Made by a program: the position numbers and the translations under genes. Below the pieces are notes generated by a model. That model had not been told where the DNA came from, searched no databases, and saw only the letters and a program-made list of their open reading frames with translations. DNA of 45,953 nucleotides from CAZNRY01 sp964575675 (lineage in GTDB: Bacteria; Eisenbacteria; RBG-16-71-46; CAIMUX01; VGJL01): contig CAZNRY010000005.1 in NCBI GenBank assembly GCA_964575675.1, forward strand, positions 1 to 45,953, given 5' to 3'. Below, in pieces: positions 1 to 8,171 of this stretch (its first letter is position 1; every line of letters begins with the position of its first letter).

Positions 1-125
1 GCATGGCGAACGAGTCGCGGGCGGGTGCATGTGGCGGGATGCGCCAGGCGAGCGCGGCAACCGTTTCGGGATTCGATCAAACTGGTCTACACTAGGACGT
101 TCTGCACCGACGGCCAGGAGAGAAG

Positions 126-545
126 ATGAGCGCAAATGTTCTCACCATCGAGCAAGCCAACAAGATCCTCCCGATCGTCGAGAGGGGCGTCCGGTTCATC
201 CGCCGGAAGGCGGTCGAAATCATCCGCACGCAGGACCGTCTCTCCGTCCTCTCCCTCGTGGGAGGCGATGATCCGCGGAGCCCAGAGCACAAGGAGTTCG
301 ATCGACAGCGCCACTTGATCGAGGAGCTCGTCCAGGCATACAACGCCCGCCTCGAGGAACTCGACCAGCTCGGCTGCATGATCAAGGATCTCAACCTCGG
401 CCTGGTCGACTTCTACGGAAAAGTGAACGGTCGCATGGTCTTCCTCTGTTGGAAGCTGGGCGAGAAGAAGATCTCCTTCTGGCACGACCTCGAGAGCGGT
501 TTTGCGGGAAGACGGCCGATCAGCGAGCTGGAGCGCGAAAAGTAG
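126..545 (+). CDS. DUF2203 family protein
   Basis: A 139-residue cytoplasmic protein whose function is not known. It opens with a helical N-terminal part (LTIEQANKILPIV) and ends in the conserved DUF2203 block: a GCMIKDLNLGLVDF stretch at about residues 118 back to 95, then GR.VFLCWK.GE and WHD...GF.GR. That order (glycine-start 'G.v.kd...GlvDF', 'LCWk.GE', 'WHd...GF.gR') is the family signature, and the length is normal. The ATG at 126 follows a CAGGAGAGAAG ribosome site. It lies 12 bases before the amidohydrolase gene on the same strand and is probably co-transcribed with it. The family assignment is firm; nothing in the sequence tells its biochemical role. Confidence 0.85.
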   Translation: MSANVLTIEQANKILPIVERGVRFIRRKAVEIIRTQDRLSVLSLVGGDDPRSPEHKEFDRQRHLIEELVQAYNARLEELDQLGCMIKDLNLGLVDFYGKVNGRMVFLCWKLGEKKISFWHDLESGFAGRRPISELEREK

Positions 546-557
546 GCGGAGGGTTCG

Positions 558-1781
558 ATGGCGCAAACGAAGATCCCGGCGATACGCCCGAGCGTGATGG
601 CACTCCAGGATGAGATGGTCCGGTCCCGGCGCGAGCTTCACGAGCATCCCGAGCTCGGCTTCAAGGAGGAGGAAACGGCGAAGAGGATCGCGGAGGCGTT
701 GCGGACGGATTTCCCCCAGATCAAGACGGGAATCGCAAAGACCGGACTCTCCGCGCTGTTGGAGCCGAAGGGAATATCGGGACGCGCGATCCTCTTCCGG
801 GCCGACATGGACGCGCTGCCGATTCAGGAAGAAACGGGCGCGGCGTATGCGTCACGGAACCCCGGGGTGATGCACGCGTGCGGTCACGACTGCCACATGG
901 CGGTGCTCCTCCACACGGCGCGGCACGCCGCGCGGGCTCCGGATGCGATCGCGGGCGCGGTGCGCTTCATCTTCCAACCGGCCGAGGAAGGTCCCGGCGG
1001 GGCGGAGGCGATGATCCGCGAGGGGATCCTGAATGATCCAGCAATCGAGGCCGCGTTCGGTCTTCACATCTGGAGCGGGCTGACGGTCGGAAAGATCGCG
1101 GTAAGATCCGGCCATGTCATGGCGGCGGCCGACGAGTTCAAGATCACCGTCCACGGGCGGGGCGGGCACGCCGCCTATCCGCACGAGACGGTCGACTCGA
1201 TCATGGTCGCAAGCCAGATCGTCGTCGCCCTTCAGACCCTCGTGTCGCGCAACACCGATCCGTTCGAGACCGCCGTCGTGACGATCGGCACGTTCAACTC
1301 GGGCCAGGCGTTCAACATCATCGCCGAGAGGGCGGAACTCGGCGGGACGCTCCGGACCTTCGATTCCGATCTGCGCGATCGCTTGATCCGCCGCATCAGG
1401 GAGGTCGCCGAGGGGATCGCCCACTCCTTCGGGGCGACCTGCTCGGTCGAGTTCCTCACCGGCTACCCGGCGACGATCAACGATCGGCGCATGGCCGATT
1501 TCGCCGCCGCCATCGCGGGCGAGATCGTCGGACCCGAAAATGTTGTCCGCGACCTTGTTTCGATGGGCGGAGAGGACATGAGCTACTACCTGAACGAGGT
1601 GCCCGGGGTTTTCATTTTCCTGGGTGGCGGGAACGCCGAGCAGGGAATCGTCCATCCGCACCACAATCCGCGGTTCGACTTCGATGAAAAGGCGATGCCG
1701 ATCGGGGTCGAGCTCTTTCTGCGAATCATGGAGAAGTACTGGGACGCGTTCCCACATCCGCCTGGGAAACCGATTCGGTGA
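558..1781 (+). CDS. M20D-family amidohydrolase (N-acyl amino acid / hippurate hydrolase type)
   Basis: A 407-residue zinc-dependent amidohydrolase of the M20D group, which removes acyl groups from N-acyl amino acids or related amides in the cytoplasm. Metal-site motifs are in place: RADMDALP near residue 81, HACGHDCH at 106-113 (Cys108, His110), the QPAEEG pair Glu143/Glu144, GLH at His170, and MGGEDMSYY near the C-terminus. A dimerisation (lid) domain sits at about residues 185-300. Length is usual for the family. The ATG at 558 follows GGAGGG. It lies between the DUF2203 and sixA genes, all on the plus strand with short gaps. The exact substrate cannot be read from sequence; auxin-conjugate and peptide-derivative hydrolases share the same motifs. 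Confidence 0.9.
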   Translation: MAQTKIPAIRPSVMALQDEMVRSRRELHEHPELGFKEEETAKRIAEALRTDFPQIKTGIAKTGLSALLEPKGISGRAILFRADMDALPIQEETGAAYASRNPGVMHACGHDCHMAVLLHTARHAARAPDAIAGAVRFIFQPAEEGPGGAEAMIREGILNDPAIEAAFGLHIWSGLTVGKIAVRSGHVMAAADEFKITVHGRGGHAAYPHETVDSIMVASQIVVALQTLVSRNTDPFETAVVTIGTFNSGQAFNIIAERAELGGTLRTFDSDLRDRLIRRIREVAEGIAHSFGATCSVEFLTGYPATINDRRMADFAAAIAGEIVGPENVVRDLVSMGGEDMSYYLNEVPGVFIFLGGGNAEQGIVHPHHNPRFDFDEKAMPIGVELFLRIMEKYWDAFPHPPGKPIR

Positions 1782-1814
1782 GGGGAAGTAGGTGAAGAGA
1801 GGGCGACGGCTCCC

Positions 1815-2330
1815 ATGAACCTGATCCTCGTCCGGCACGCCGAGGCCGCAGCGCAAACTCTCTCGATCGCGGACGGAGAGCGTCCCCTCACGGCAGCCGG
1901 GGAGAAGGCATCGGCAAGGGCAGGCCGGTTGATCGCCGGCTTGAACCTGTCCGAACCCCGCATCGTCTGCAGCCCGAAGCTGCGGGCCCGGCAGACGGCG
2001 GCGATTCTCGCATCGACCATCGGAGTCGGCGCGCCGCAAGAACTGGCGTGCCTTCTCGGGGGACTCGACCCGGACTTGATTCTGAGCGGCCTCGAGCGGC
2101 CCGCCGACTCCGGGACACTGATCGCCGTCGGCCACGAGCCGGACATGGGGCGTCTGCTCGCGCGTTTGATCGATCCGGCTTGGGGCGGGACGATTCCCTT
2201 CCCCACCACCGGTCTCGCCTGGATAGAGATCGGAGCCTTTCCGCCGCCACGGGCGGGAAGGCTCCGATTATTCGCGGATCCGAGGTGCCTCGCTACTTCC
2301 CGAGCGTCTTCATCCCCGGCTTCCAGTTGA
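1815..2330 (+). CDS. sixA: SixA-type phosphohistidine phosphatase
   Basis: A 171-residue histidine-phosphatase-superfamily protein. The phosphate pocket is visible: LVRHAEA with the nucleophile His8, SPKLRARQTA with Arg57, and VGHEPDMG with His107. The protein is short and lacks an extra domain, as in SixA, which dephosphorylates phosphohistidine on signalling or phosphotransferase proteins. The normal family ending (TTGLAWIEI...GRLRLFADP) is followed by a short serine-rich tail of about 15 residues, which lies in the overlap with the convergent peroxiredoxin gene. A long hairpin lies inside its 3' part. The ATG at 1815 follows GAGAGGG at a somewhat long distance. Confidence 0.8.
   Translation: MNLILVRHAEAAAQTLSIADGERPLTAAGEKASARAGRLIAGLNLSEPRIVCSPKLRARQTAAILASTIGVGAPQELACLLGGLDPDLILSGLERPADSGTLIAVGHEPDMGRLLARLIDPAWGGTIPFPTTGLAWIEIGAFPPPRAGRLRLFADPRCLATSRASSSPASS
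2229..2268. terminator. 17-bp hairpin between convergent sixA and peroxiredoxin
   Basis: Arms 2229-2245 and 2252-2268 pair over 17 positions (one G-T pair) with a six-base loop (GCCACG). It lies in the coding end of sixA and begins 24 bases beyond the stop codon of the convergent peroxiredoxin gene, so it could end peroxiredoxin transcripts. There is no clear U-tract on either strand, so factor-independent termination is uncertain. Confidence 0.5.
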
Positions 2331-2811
2331 GCCCGCAGTTCTCGCCCGTTTGGAGCGCCTGAAGGACGCGAAGGACCTCGTCGATGTTCCGGCCCACGCC
2401 GAGATCGTTCACGAGCGCCCAGCGGAGCTTCCCGTCCGGATCGATGATGAAGGTGCCGCGCAGGGCGATCCCCTTCTCCTCCATCAGGACGCCATAACGC
2501 CGCGCCGTCTCGCGGGTGATGTCGCTGAAGAGCGGGTAGCGAAGCTCACCGATCTCCTTGACCCACGCCTTGTGCGAGAACACGCTATCCGTGCTGCCGC
2601 CGAGGACGACCGCGTTCAGGGCCGTGAACTCCTGATTTCGTTCGCTGAAACCGGTAACCTCGGTCGGACAGACGAAGGTGAAATCGAGCGGATAGAAGAA
2701 CAGGACGACCCACTTGCCGCGGTACTCGGCGAGGGTCACCTCACCGAACTCCCCACCGACAAAAGTGGGCATCTTGAAATCGGGCGCCATCTGACCTACA
2801 CGAACGCTCAT
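2293..2811 (-). CDS. Peroxiredoxin (AhpC/TSA, typical 2-Cys)
   Basis: A 172-residue thiol peroxidase that reduces hydrogen peroxide and organic hydroperoxides in the cytoplasm. The thioredoxin-like fold shows the peroxidatic site DFTFVCPTE (Cys48) and a resolving cysteine near the end (ENCGLNWKPG, Cys159), so it is a 2-Cys enzyme. The ATG at 2811 was chosen because GAGGAGA lies just upstream and because MSVRVGQMAPDF matches the usual family start; an in-frame ATG at 2892 would add 27 residues without family similarity. It converges on sixA and the two reading frames overlap by 38 bases. No reductase (AhpF) is in the window, so thioredoxin or another donor must serve it. Confidence 0.92.
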   Translation of the reverse strand: MSVRVGQMAPDFKMPTFVGGEFGEVTLAEYRGKWVVLFFYPLDFTFVCPTEVTGFSERNQEFTALNAVVLGGSTDSVFSHKAWVKEIGELRYPLFSDITRETARRYGVLMEEKGIALRGTFIIDPDGKLRWALVNDLGVGRNIDEVLRVLQALQTGENCGLNWKPGMKTLGK

Positions 2812-3008
2812 CGTCGCTTCTCTCCTCTTTATTGTCTGAATGGGCACGCGGGAGTGATCTCGCGGAACCCGCGGCCGGGCGGTGGAACTCACCTTCCTTG
2901 AGACTTCTTTTTAGGATAACGCACCCCCGGTCCCTCGCCAACTACCGGGATAGGTCCCGGAAGGGAGCCCCGGTCGTGGTACGCTCGTCTGCAGGAGGAA
3001 GAACGAAG

Positions 3009-3575
3009 ATGCTCCATAAGAACCAGTCGATTCTGGTGGTAGTGGATGTGCAGTCGAAACTTCTACCCTCGATCCACCAAACGGACGAGACCGTCGAGCA
3101 GATCTGCCGCCTGGTCCGCGGGTTTCGGATCATCGGAGCTCCGGTCCTCGTGACCGAGCAATACAGGAAGGGTCTCGGCGAGACCGATCCGAGGATCCAG
3201 GCTACCGTCGCCGACAAGGATCCTTCGGGCCGGGAGCACGGGTTCGCACCGCTGGAAAAGATGTACTTCTCCTGCGTCCTGGACGACCCGTTCCGCGCCG
3301 CGCTCGAGGCGGCCGGGCGCCGGCAGGTTGTCCTGTGCGGGATCGAGGCGCACGTCTGCATCTACCAGACGGCGGTCCATCTGATCGAGCGAGGGTATCA
3401 CGTCGAAATCGCAGCCGACGCTGTCTCGTCGCGCTCGCCGTACAATAAGAAGATCGCACTCAAGCGTCTCGCGGCCGAAGGGGCGAAGATCTCGTGCGTC
3501 GAGATGGCCGTCTTCGAGATGTTGGAGATGTGCGGGACCGATCCGTTCAAGCAGTGGGTGAAGGCGATCCGCTGA
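3009..3575 (+). CDS. Isochorismatase-fold cysteine hydrolase
   Basis: A 188-residue cysteine hydrolase of the isochorismatase/nicotinamidase superfamily. The Asp-Lys-Cys triad is visible: VVDVQ (Asp13), the KMYFS lysine (Lys84) and GIEAHVCIYQTA (Cys117), which also shows the cis-peptide block typical of the fold. It resembles the YcaC-like hydrolases of unknown substrate more than true isochorismatase. The ATG at 3009 follows CAGGAGGAAGAACGAAG; an in-frame ATG at 2832 would add 59 residues that do not resemble the family and overlap the divergent peroxiredoxin promoter. The gene stands alone between the peroxiredoxin and the secreted LVIVD protein. Confidence 0.85.
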   Translation: MLHKNQSILVVVDVQSKLLPSIHQTDETVEQICRLVRGFRIIGAPVLVTEQYRKGLGETDPRIQATVADKDPSGREHGFAPLEKMYFSCVLDDPFRAALEAAGRRQVVLCGIEAHVCIYQTAVHLIERGYHVEIAADAVSSRSPYNKKIALKRLAAEGAKISCVEMAVFEMLEMCGTDPFKQWVKAIR

Positions 3576-3641
3576 GAGTCGCGTGACGCGGGAGCGACGC
3601 GAGCCGCAGAACGCAACAAGGCCGAGACGGGGGAAGCGCAA

Positions 3642-5252
3642 ATGCGAATCGGACATCTCGCGGCGGCCGCGGCGCTCCTAGCCTCGCCGCTCGTAGCAAG
3701 TTCATCCGCCGCCGCTCCGTGGAACCCGTCCGGAGCCGAGAGCCTGAACGTCAGGATCCTCGGCTCCTACGCGGTCAACTCCCCCGTGAACAATTGGGAT
3801 TGCTGCGCCTACATCGATTCCTCGACGGGACACGAATACGGCATTCTCGGCGCAGATTCCGTCTACGTGATCGACCTCGCCGATCCCTCCCGCCCGAGGC
3901 GGGCGTCCGCGATCCCTCCGTATTCCCCGTCGCCGAACAAGTACGTGGACGTCGCCGTTCGCGGAGTCTATCTCTACGCCGCGGTACGCAAGGGCCCGAT
4001 ACGAATCGTAGATCTGACCGATCCGTACCTCCCGGTGATCCGGGGAGAGATCCCGCAGAACGAGTTCTGCGCCTGTTCGTGCGGACATCCATGCACCGAC
4101 CCGCAGCAGGCTGAGATCGAAACGATCTTCATCGACGAGCGCGGGATCCTCTACGTCACTGGGATCAACTGCGGAGAAGGGGTCCAGACCTACGACATCG
4201 CAACCGATCCGATCAATCCGAGATGGCTCTGCCAGATCAACACGCGCCCCGTCGGATCGAGCTCCTACACCCATGACATCTACGCGCGCGGTGGAATCCT
4301 CTATCTGTCGCGCTCCAGGCAGACCGCCTCGGTTCCGCCTCGTTGGGACATCCTGGACGGAGAACCCCTGTGTCCCGCGGTTCCCGGTCCCTGCGGCGAC
4401 GGATTGACGCCCGCCCTCATCTCGACGTTCACGCACGACGGGCCGGAGCTTCACGCGCATTCAGCCTGGCAGATGGACGATCCGCGCTATCTGCTGACGT
4501 GCGACGAGAAGACGAACGGCCACGTCCGCGTGTGGGACATCCAGGACCTCGCGCATCCCTTCCAGATCGCCGAGTACCAGACCGACGGGACCTGTCATAG
4601 CGTGCACAACGCCTACCCCTTCGGAACGACCGTCTACACCGCTTGGTTCAACAAGGGACTCCAGGTCTACGACCTCTCCTCTCCAGAAACCCCGGTCCGG
4701 GTCGGCTACTACCAGCACCCCTCTCGATGGCTCGATCGCCCCGGAGATCCATGCTGCGATCCGACCCTCGGGGCGCAGGCGGGCTGCCGCGGCATCTGGT
4801 TCATCGACCCGTTCTTCCCTTCGGGGATCTTCATCGCTTCCGAGATGAACAATGGACTTCTCGTAGGGCGATTCCAGAGGGAGGCCGTGGACGCCGGCCC
4901 GCCCGCGGAAGAGACGGGAGGGGCAGTGATGGACGTTTCCGTGCTCCGCGCGGAGCGGATCGCGGGCAAACGCGGGCTTCGGATCGTTTGGCGGGGACCG
5001 GATGGAGACCGAGCCGGGCGGCCCGGTCCACTCGAGATCTTCACCGCATCGGGCCGGCTCGTCGCGCGTCTTCGGGACGGCATCTCGGACCCACCCGGGC
5101 GACTCATCTATCTGTGGGACGGCGCCGACGAATCGGGGCGCCCGCTTCCCTCAGGCATATACTTCGCGCGGCCGCCCGGCGGCCTGGCGACGGGCGCGAT
5201 GGGAAAGCTGTTCCTGCTGAACGAGCAGATCGGCTCGAGTAGATCTGAGTAG
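3642..5252 (+). CDS. Secreted LVIVD-repeat 'choice-of-anchor B' protein with FlgD-like C-terminus
   Basis: A 536-residue exported protein. Residues 1-24 are a signal peptide (LAAAAALLASPLVASSSAAA). The body carries beta-propeller-like repeats of the LVIVD kind, for example VYVIDLADPSRPRRAS, IRIVDLTDPYLPVIRG and LQVYDLSSPETPVRVG, with the HSAWQ and HSVHNAYP segments typical of the choice-of-anchor B family. Paired cysteines (DCCAY, CACSCGHPC, DPCCDP) suggest disulfides. The last ~90 residues (LEIFTASGRLVARL, then LIYLWDGADESGRPLPSGIYF) are a FlgD-like/Por-secretion-like module used for surface sorting in related bacteria. No enzyme activity is evident; a binding or adhesive role is inferred. 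The ATG at 3642 follows GGGGGAAG. Confidence 0.85.
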   Translation: MRIGHLAAAAALLASPLVASSSAAAPWNPSGAESLNVRILGSYAVNSPVNNWDCCAYIDSSTGHEYGILGADSVYVIDLADPSRPRRASAIPPYSPSPNKYVDVAVRGVYLYAAVRKGPIRIVDLTDPYLPVIRGEIPQNEFCACSCGHPCTDPQQAEIETIFIDERGILYVTGINCGEGVQTYDIATDPINPRWLCQINTRPVGSSSYTHDIYARGGILYLSRSRQTASVPPRWDILDGEPLCPAVPGPCGDGLTPALISTFTHDGPELHAHSAWQMDDPRYLLTCDEKTNGHVRVWDIQDLAHPFQIAEYQTDGTCHSVHNAYPFGTTVYTAWFNKGLQVYDLSSPETPVRVGYYQHPSRWLDRPGDPCCDPTLGAQAGCRGIWFIDPFFPSGIFIASEMNNGLLVGRFQREAVDAGPPAEETGGAVMDVSVLRAERIAGKRGLRIVWRGPDGDRAGRPGPLEIFTASGRLVARLRDGISDPPGRLIYLWDGADESGRPLPSGIYFARPPGGLATGAMGKLFLLNEQIGSSRSE

Positions 5253-5272
5253 CTCGCCCCGCGCATCCACTC

Positions 5273-5303
5273 GGTCCGGCTATTGTCCCGGGGGCGCCGG
5301 ACC
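5273..5303. terminator. GC-rich hairpin between convergent genes
   Basis: Perfect 8-bp arms GGTCCGGC (5273-5280) and GCCGGACC (5296-5303) with a 15-base loop, placed between the convergent LVIVD-protein and ThyX-like genes. A T-run is absent, so it is a candidate bidirectional terminator only. Confidence 0.4.
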
Positions 5304-5345
5304 TCGCGGCGCGCGGTCTCGCTCCTCGGCCGAAGTCAAACTTGT

Positions 5346-6929
5346 TTAGCCTCCGAAGACGATCCGCCGCACCTCGTCGAACCGGTCCTTCCCGCACGCG
5401 AGGAGCATGAGCCCCGGCACCCGCTCGCGCGCGAGATCGACCATCCTTTGCGAGACGCGCCGGATGTCCCACTGCGCGTGGGCATCGCAGCGCAAGCGGG
5501 CGACATGATAGAGCTCGCGGACATTGAGCCCCAGAATCACGCGGCGGCGGTGCGCGTTGAGCAGGACGTAACCCGCTGCCTCGGGCCCAGCGCGATCGAG
5601 CAGCTGGCCGTGCAGCAACTCCGCCTCGCGGCGCAGTTCGTCGAGCGGTTCGATCAATGCGGTTTCCACAAACGACGGCGGGACGGTGATGCCGAGCCGG
5701 GGATCGTAGTCTTGCGTCGTGAGGGTCGCCATCCGGTGCCGCTTCAGTTGGGCGAAGCACGTCGCCGAGACGACGAGCTCGAAGCGCAGGTGCGCGTGCT
5801 CGAACTCGCGAAGTACAGGATCGTGGGGCGCGAGATCGCGCAGCGCGGTCGCGAGGATTTCGCGCCGGCCCGTCGCGCCGATCGCCTCCGCCCTCCGCCG
5901 GCAGGTCTCCGCAGAGGCATGTCCGTAGCTGTGGAGCAAGGCCGCCACGACCCTGGCCTCCGCGTCCTCCGGAACGTCGAGCAGAATGGCATCGATCCCG
6001 TCCGGTCCGCCGAGTCCGGCGGCGGCATCCTCGCCGCCCTTGCCACCGGCCTCCTCTGCCCCTTCGGAAAAAGCCTCCAGGACCGCGGTTATCGTCCGTA
6101 AGGCGGGGCCGGTCTTGAGACGGAACTCGCCCGGGTCGGTGTGCTTGACGACCGACGGCGCGATCCCCGCGATCGCCGCGCCCAGAGCAATCGAGAACTC
6201 TCGCAGCTCGGACAGCGGATGCGCCGCCGTCCGCCCGATCAGAGCTTCTAGGTTTCGAGCATTGAGCGTCTCGCCGAGCTGCACCGTCGTCGCCAGGGAG
6301 AGCCCGTAACGGGCATCCTCTTTGGCGAACCCCTCGAGTGTTCGATGGTTCTTCTTCGATGCGGCGAGATCCGGATTCCTCTCGAAGACCCACGGATGCA
6401 GCTTCTGATAGGCGGCTTGATAGAACGCGTTCTCGCGCGCGAGCAGAGCGCGGAACGGCTCGCCGAGCCCCGCCAACCGGATCTCCTCCGGAACGATGAA
6501 ATCCTCGCCGAGAAGGATATAGCGTTGCGACTTCTCGGTGTACGAGCAGAGTCGCATCTTCTGGATCTCTTCCACGGCGAGGCGGGACACGCCGGTGATA
6601 TCGAGGTTGAATACGGCGTGCTCCGCAACCGAGGAATGGCCGAGGCCGAAGATGATCGCTTCGTTCGAGCGGCGTGCCGCGTCGACCTCGTTCCTTGCGA
6701 TCGCCCGGAGCTCGTCGATCGGGCGCGGGTCGCGGCTGATCCTCGCGTAGGCGGCCGAAAGGGTCTCGGGGGTCCAGTTGTCGCGTGCGAGGATGCTCTC
6801 GGCTGCCTCGCGCGCAGCGTCCGCCGCAGCGGACAGCCCTGCCGGAATCGCCGCCGCCGAGGCGATCGCGCGGCGGATCTCGAGGAGGAGATCCCGGTCG
6901 ATGTTGTGTCCCGCCAAACGGACTTCCAT
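5346..6929 (-). CDS. Tandem-domain ThyX-like (FAD-dependent thymidylate synthase family) protein
   Basis: A 527-residue protein made of two ThyX-like halves; ordinary ThyX is about 220-260 residues. In half 1 the signature region is EIQKMRLCSYTEKSQRY (121-137): the usual RHR is changed to KMR but the SY...SQRY part is kept. A matching C-terminal helix block follows (LGETLNARNLEALIGR, 217-233). In half 2 the region is QLKRHRMATLTTQDYD (394-409): RHR is kept but the serines are lost. It is followed by LNVRELYHVARLRCDAHAQWDIR, the usual ThyX ending. ThyX makes dTMP from dUMP using FAD and methylene-tetrahydrofolate; whether this one still does is open. The ATG at 6929 follows AAGAAGGATCT. It is last in an operon with two dac genes, 36 bases downstream. 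Confidence 0.8.
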   Translation of the reverse strand: MEVRLAGHNIDRDLLLEIRRAIASAAAIPAGLSAAADAAREAAESILARDNWTPETLSAAYARISRDPRPIDELRAIARNEVDAARRSNEAIIFGLGHSSVAEHAVFNLDITGVSRLAVEEIQKMRLCSYTEKSQRYILLGEDFIVPEEIRLAGLGEPFRALLARENAFYQAAYQKLHPWVFERNPDLAASKKNHRTLEGFAKEDARYGLSLATTVQLGETLNARNLEALIGRTAAHPLSELREFSIALGAAIAGIAPSVVKHTDPGEFRLKTGPALRTITAVLEAFSEGAEEAGGKGGEDAAAGLGGPDGIDAILLDVPEDAEARVVAALLHSYGHASAETCRRRAEAIGATGRREILATALRDLAPHDPVLREFEHAHLRFELVVSATCFAQLKRHRMATLTTQDYDPRLGITVPPSFVETALIEPLDELRREAELLHGQLLDRAGPEAAGYVLLNAHRRRVILGLNVRELYHVARLRCDAHAQWDIRRVSQRMVDLARERVPGLMLLACGKDRFDEVRRIVFGG

Positions 6930-6965
6930 GGCGGCAGATCCTTCTTGGGCGATCGTGCTTGAAGG

Positions 6966-8171
6966 CTAGGGTTGGAGGGCCTTGCGCAGCCAATCGACGC
7001 CGCCGGCGCGGCGGACCGTCCGCCCGGCCAGGGCGGCGCACTCCGCGGCCACGCTGTCCCCCACCAAAACCTGCACCCGCCCGAGCGTCCATCCTTCGGC
7101 GACGGGCGCCCGCGTGCTCGAGGGGGCCGCGACCGCCACGCGGATGTCCGCTGCCCGGCGCGTCGGAACGAGAACGCTCAGATCATCCCCGGCGACGAGA
7201 GGAACGGAGTTGCCCTTGCCGGAGCTGACGGTGAGATCCTGACCGAGGTCTTGTCCCTTGGCCAGCACGGGAACCCGTTGCCATTCTCTGAAGGCCTTGT
7301 CCAACAGCTCAGCCGATTCCGAGAAACGGCGCCGATTGCTCGCCGCCCCGAGGAGGACGCTGACGACTCGCATCCCTCCCCGCTCGGCCGTCGAGACGAG
7401 GCAGTAGCCCGCCCGAGCCGTGTACCCGGTCTTCAATCCGTCACAACCCGGGTAGCGGGACAGCAGGCGATTCGTCGTGTGGATCTGCTGTCGCGACCGG
7501 ATCACCGTTTGCACGGTGCTCGATATCTCGAGCGCCTCGGGCATCGCGATCAACTCCCGCGCCAGAATCGCCAGGTCCCAAGCGTTCGTTACGTTCCCCG
7601 GTTCGCCGCTCCGATCGAGCCCGTGAACGTTTTCATAACGCGTCGAGACCATGCCGAGATCCCGCGCCCGCCGGTTCATCCTGTCCACGCACGCACGGAT
7701 CGACCCGGCCACGTGAGCCGCGAGCGCCGTCGCCGCATCGTTCGCGGAGGCGATCGCCGTCGCATGGAGCAGATCGCGGACCGTCACGGCCTCGCCCACG
7801 CGCAGGCGCACGCGCGTTCCGCGGACTTTCTTGACGTCGGGCGGGACGATAACCACGTCGTCGAGGGTGATCTCCCCCGCGCGGATCGCTTCCAGCGCGA
7901 CCAGCTCGAGCATCATCTTCGCAAGGCTCGCGGGAGCACGGGGCGTATAGGCTTCCTTCTGGTAGAGGACCGTGCCCGTCTCGACCTCGATCACGAGCGC
8001 CGCGTCATAGGTGGGCGCTTTGGAGACGGCGGCCGCGCGGCGTTTGACCCGGCGGACCGGCTTGCGCCGGGAGCGCGCCAGCGAGTCCTCGACCGACAGG
8101 AAGAGGAAGAGGACTGCCAGCATCAACATCAGCACCCGGCCGGAAGCGACTCGCGTCCACCCCCGCATCAT
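6966..8171 (-). CDS. D-alanyl-D-alanine carboxypeptidase (PBP5-type), copy 1
   Basis: A 401-residue serine-type penicillin-binding protein (S11 family) that trims the terminal D-Ala of peptidoglycan stem peptides in the periplasm. All three active-site motifs are seen: S82-LAK85, S142-A-N144 and K247-T-G. A hydrophobic N-terminal segment (VLMLMLAVLFLFLSV) is a signal sequence or anchor, followed by a strongly basic linker (about residues 33-49). After the catalytic domain there is a C-terminal PBP5-like beta domain (about 300-400). Its ATG overlaps the stop codon of the next-upstream dac gene by 4 bases (ATGA), so the two are translationally coupled. It is followed by the ThyX-like gene. Confidence 0.93.
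   Translation of the reverse strand: MMRGWTRVASGRVLMLMLAVLFLFLSVEDSLARSRRKPVRRVKRRAAAVSKAPTYDAALVIEVETGTVLYQKEAYTPRAPASLAKMMLELVALEAIRAGEITLDDVVIVPPDVKKVRGTRVRLRVGEAVTVRDLLHATAIASANDAATALAAHVAGSIRACVDRMNRRARDLGMVSTRYENVHGLDRSGEPGNVTNAWDLAILARELIAMPEALEISSTVQTVIRSRQQIHTTNRLLSRYPGCDGLKTGYTARAGYCLVSTAERGGMRVVSVLLGAASNRRRFSESAELLDKAFREWQRVPVLAKGQDLGQDLTVSSGKGNSVPLVAGDDLSVLVPTRRAADIRVAVAAPSSTRAPVAEGWTLGRVQVLVGDSVAAECAALAGRTVRRAGGVDWLRKALQP

Noticed and set aside
5104..7092. 662-codon open frame on the minus strand over the ThyX-like gene
   Set aside because: It is a GC-driven shadow frame: arginine-rich, with no family similarity, while the overlapping frame encodes a clear ThyX-like protein.
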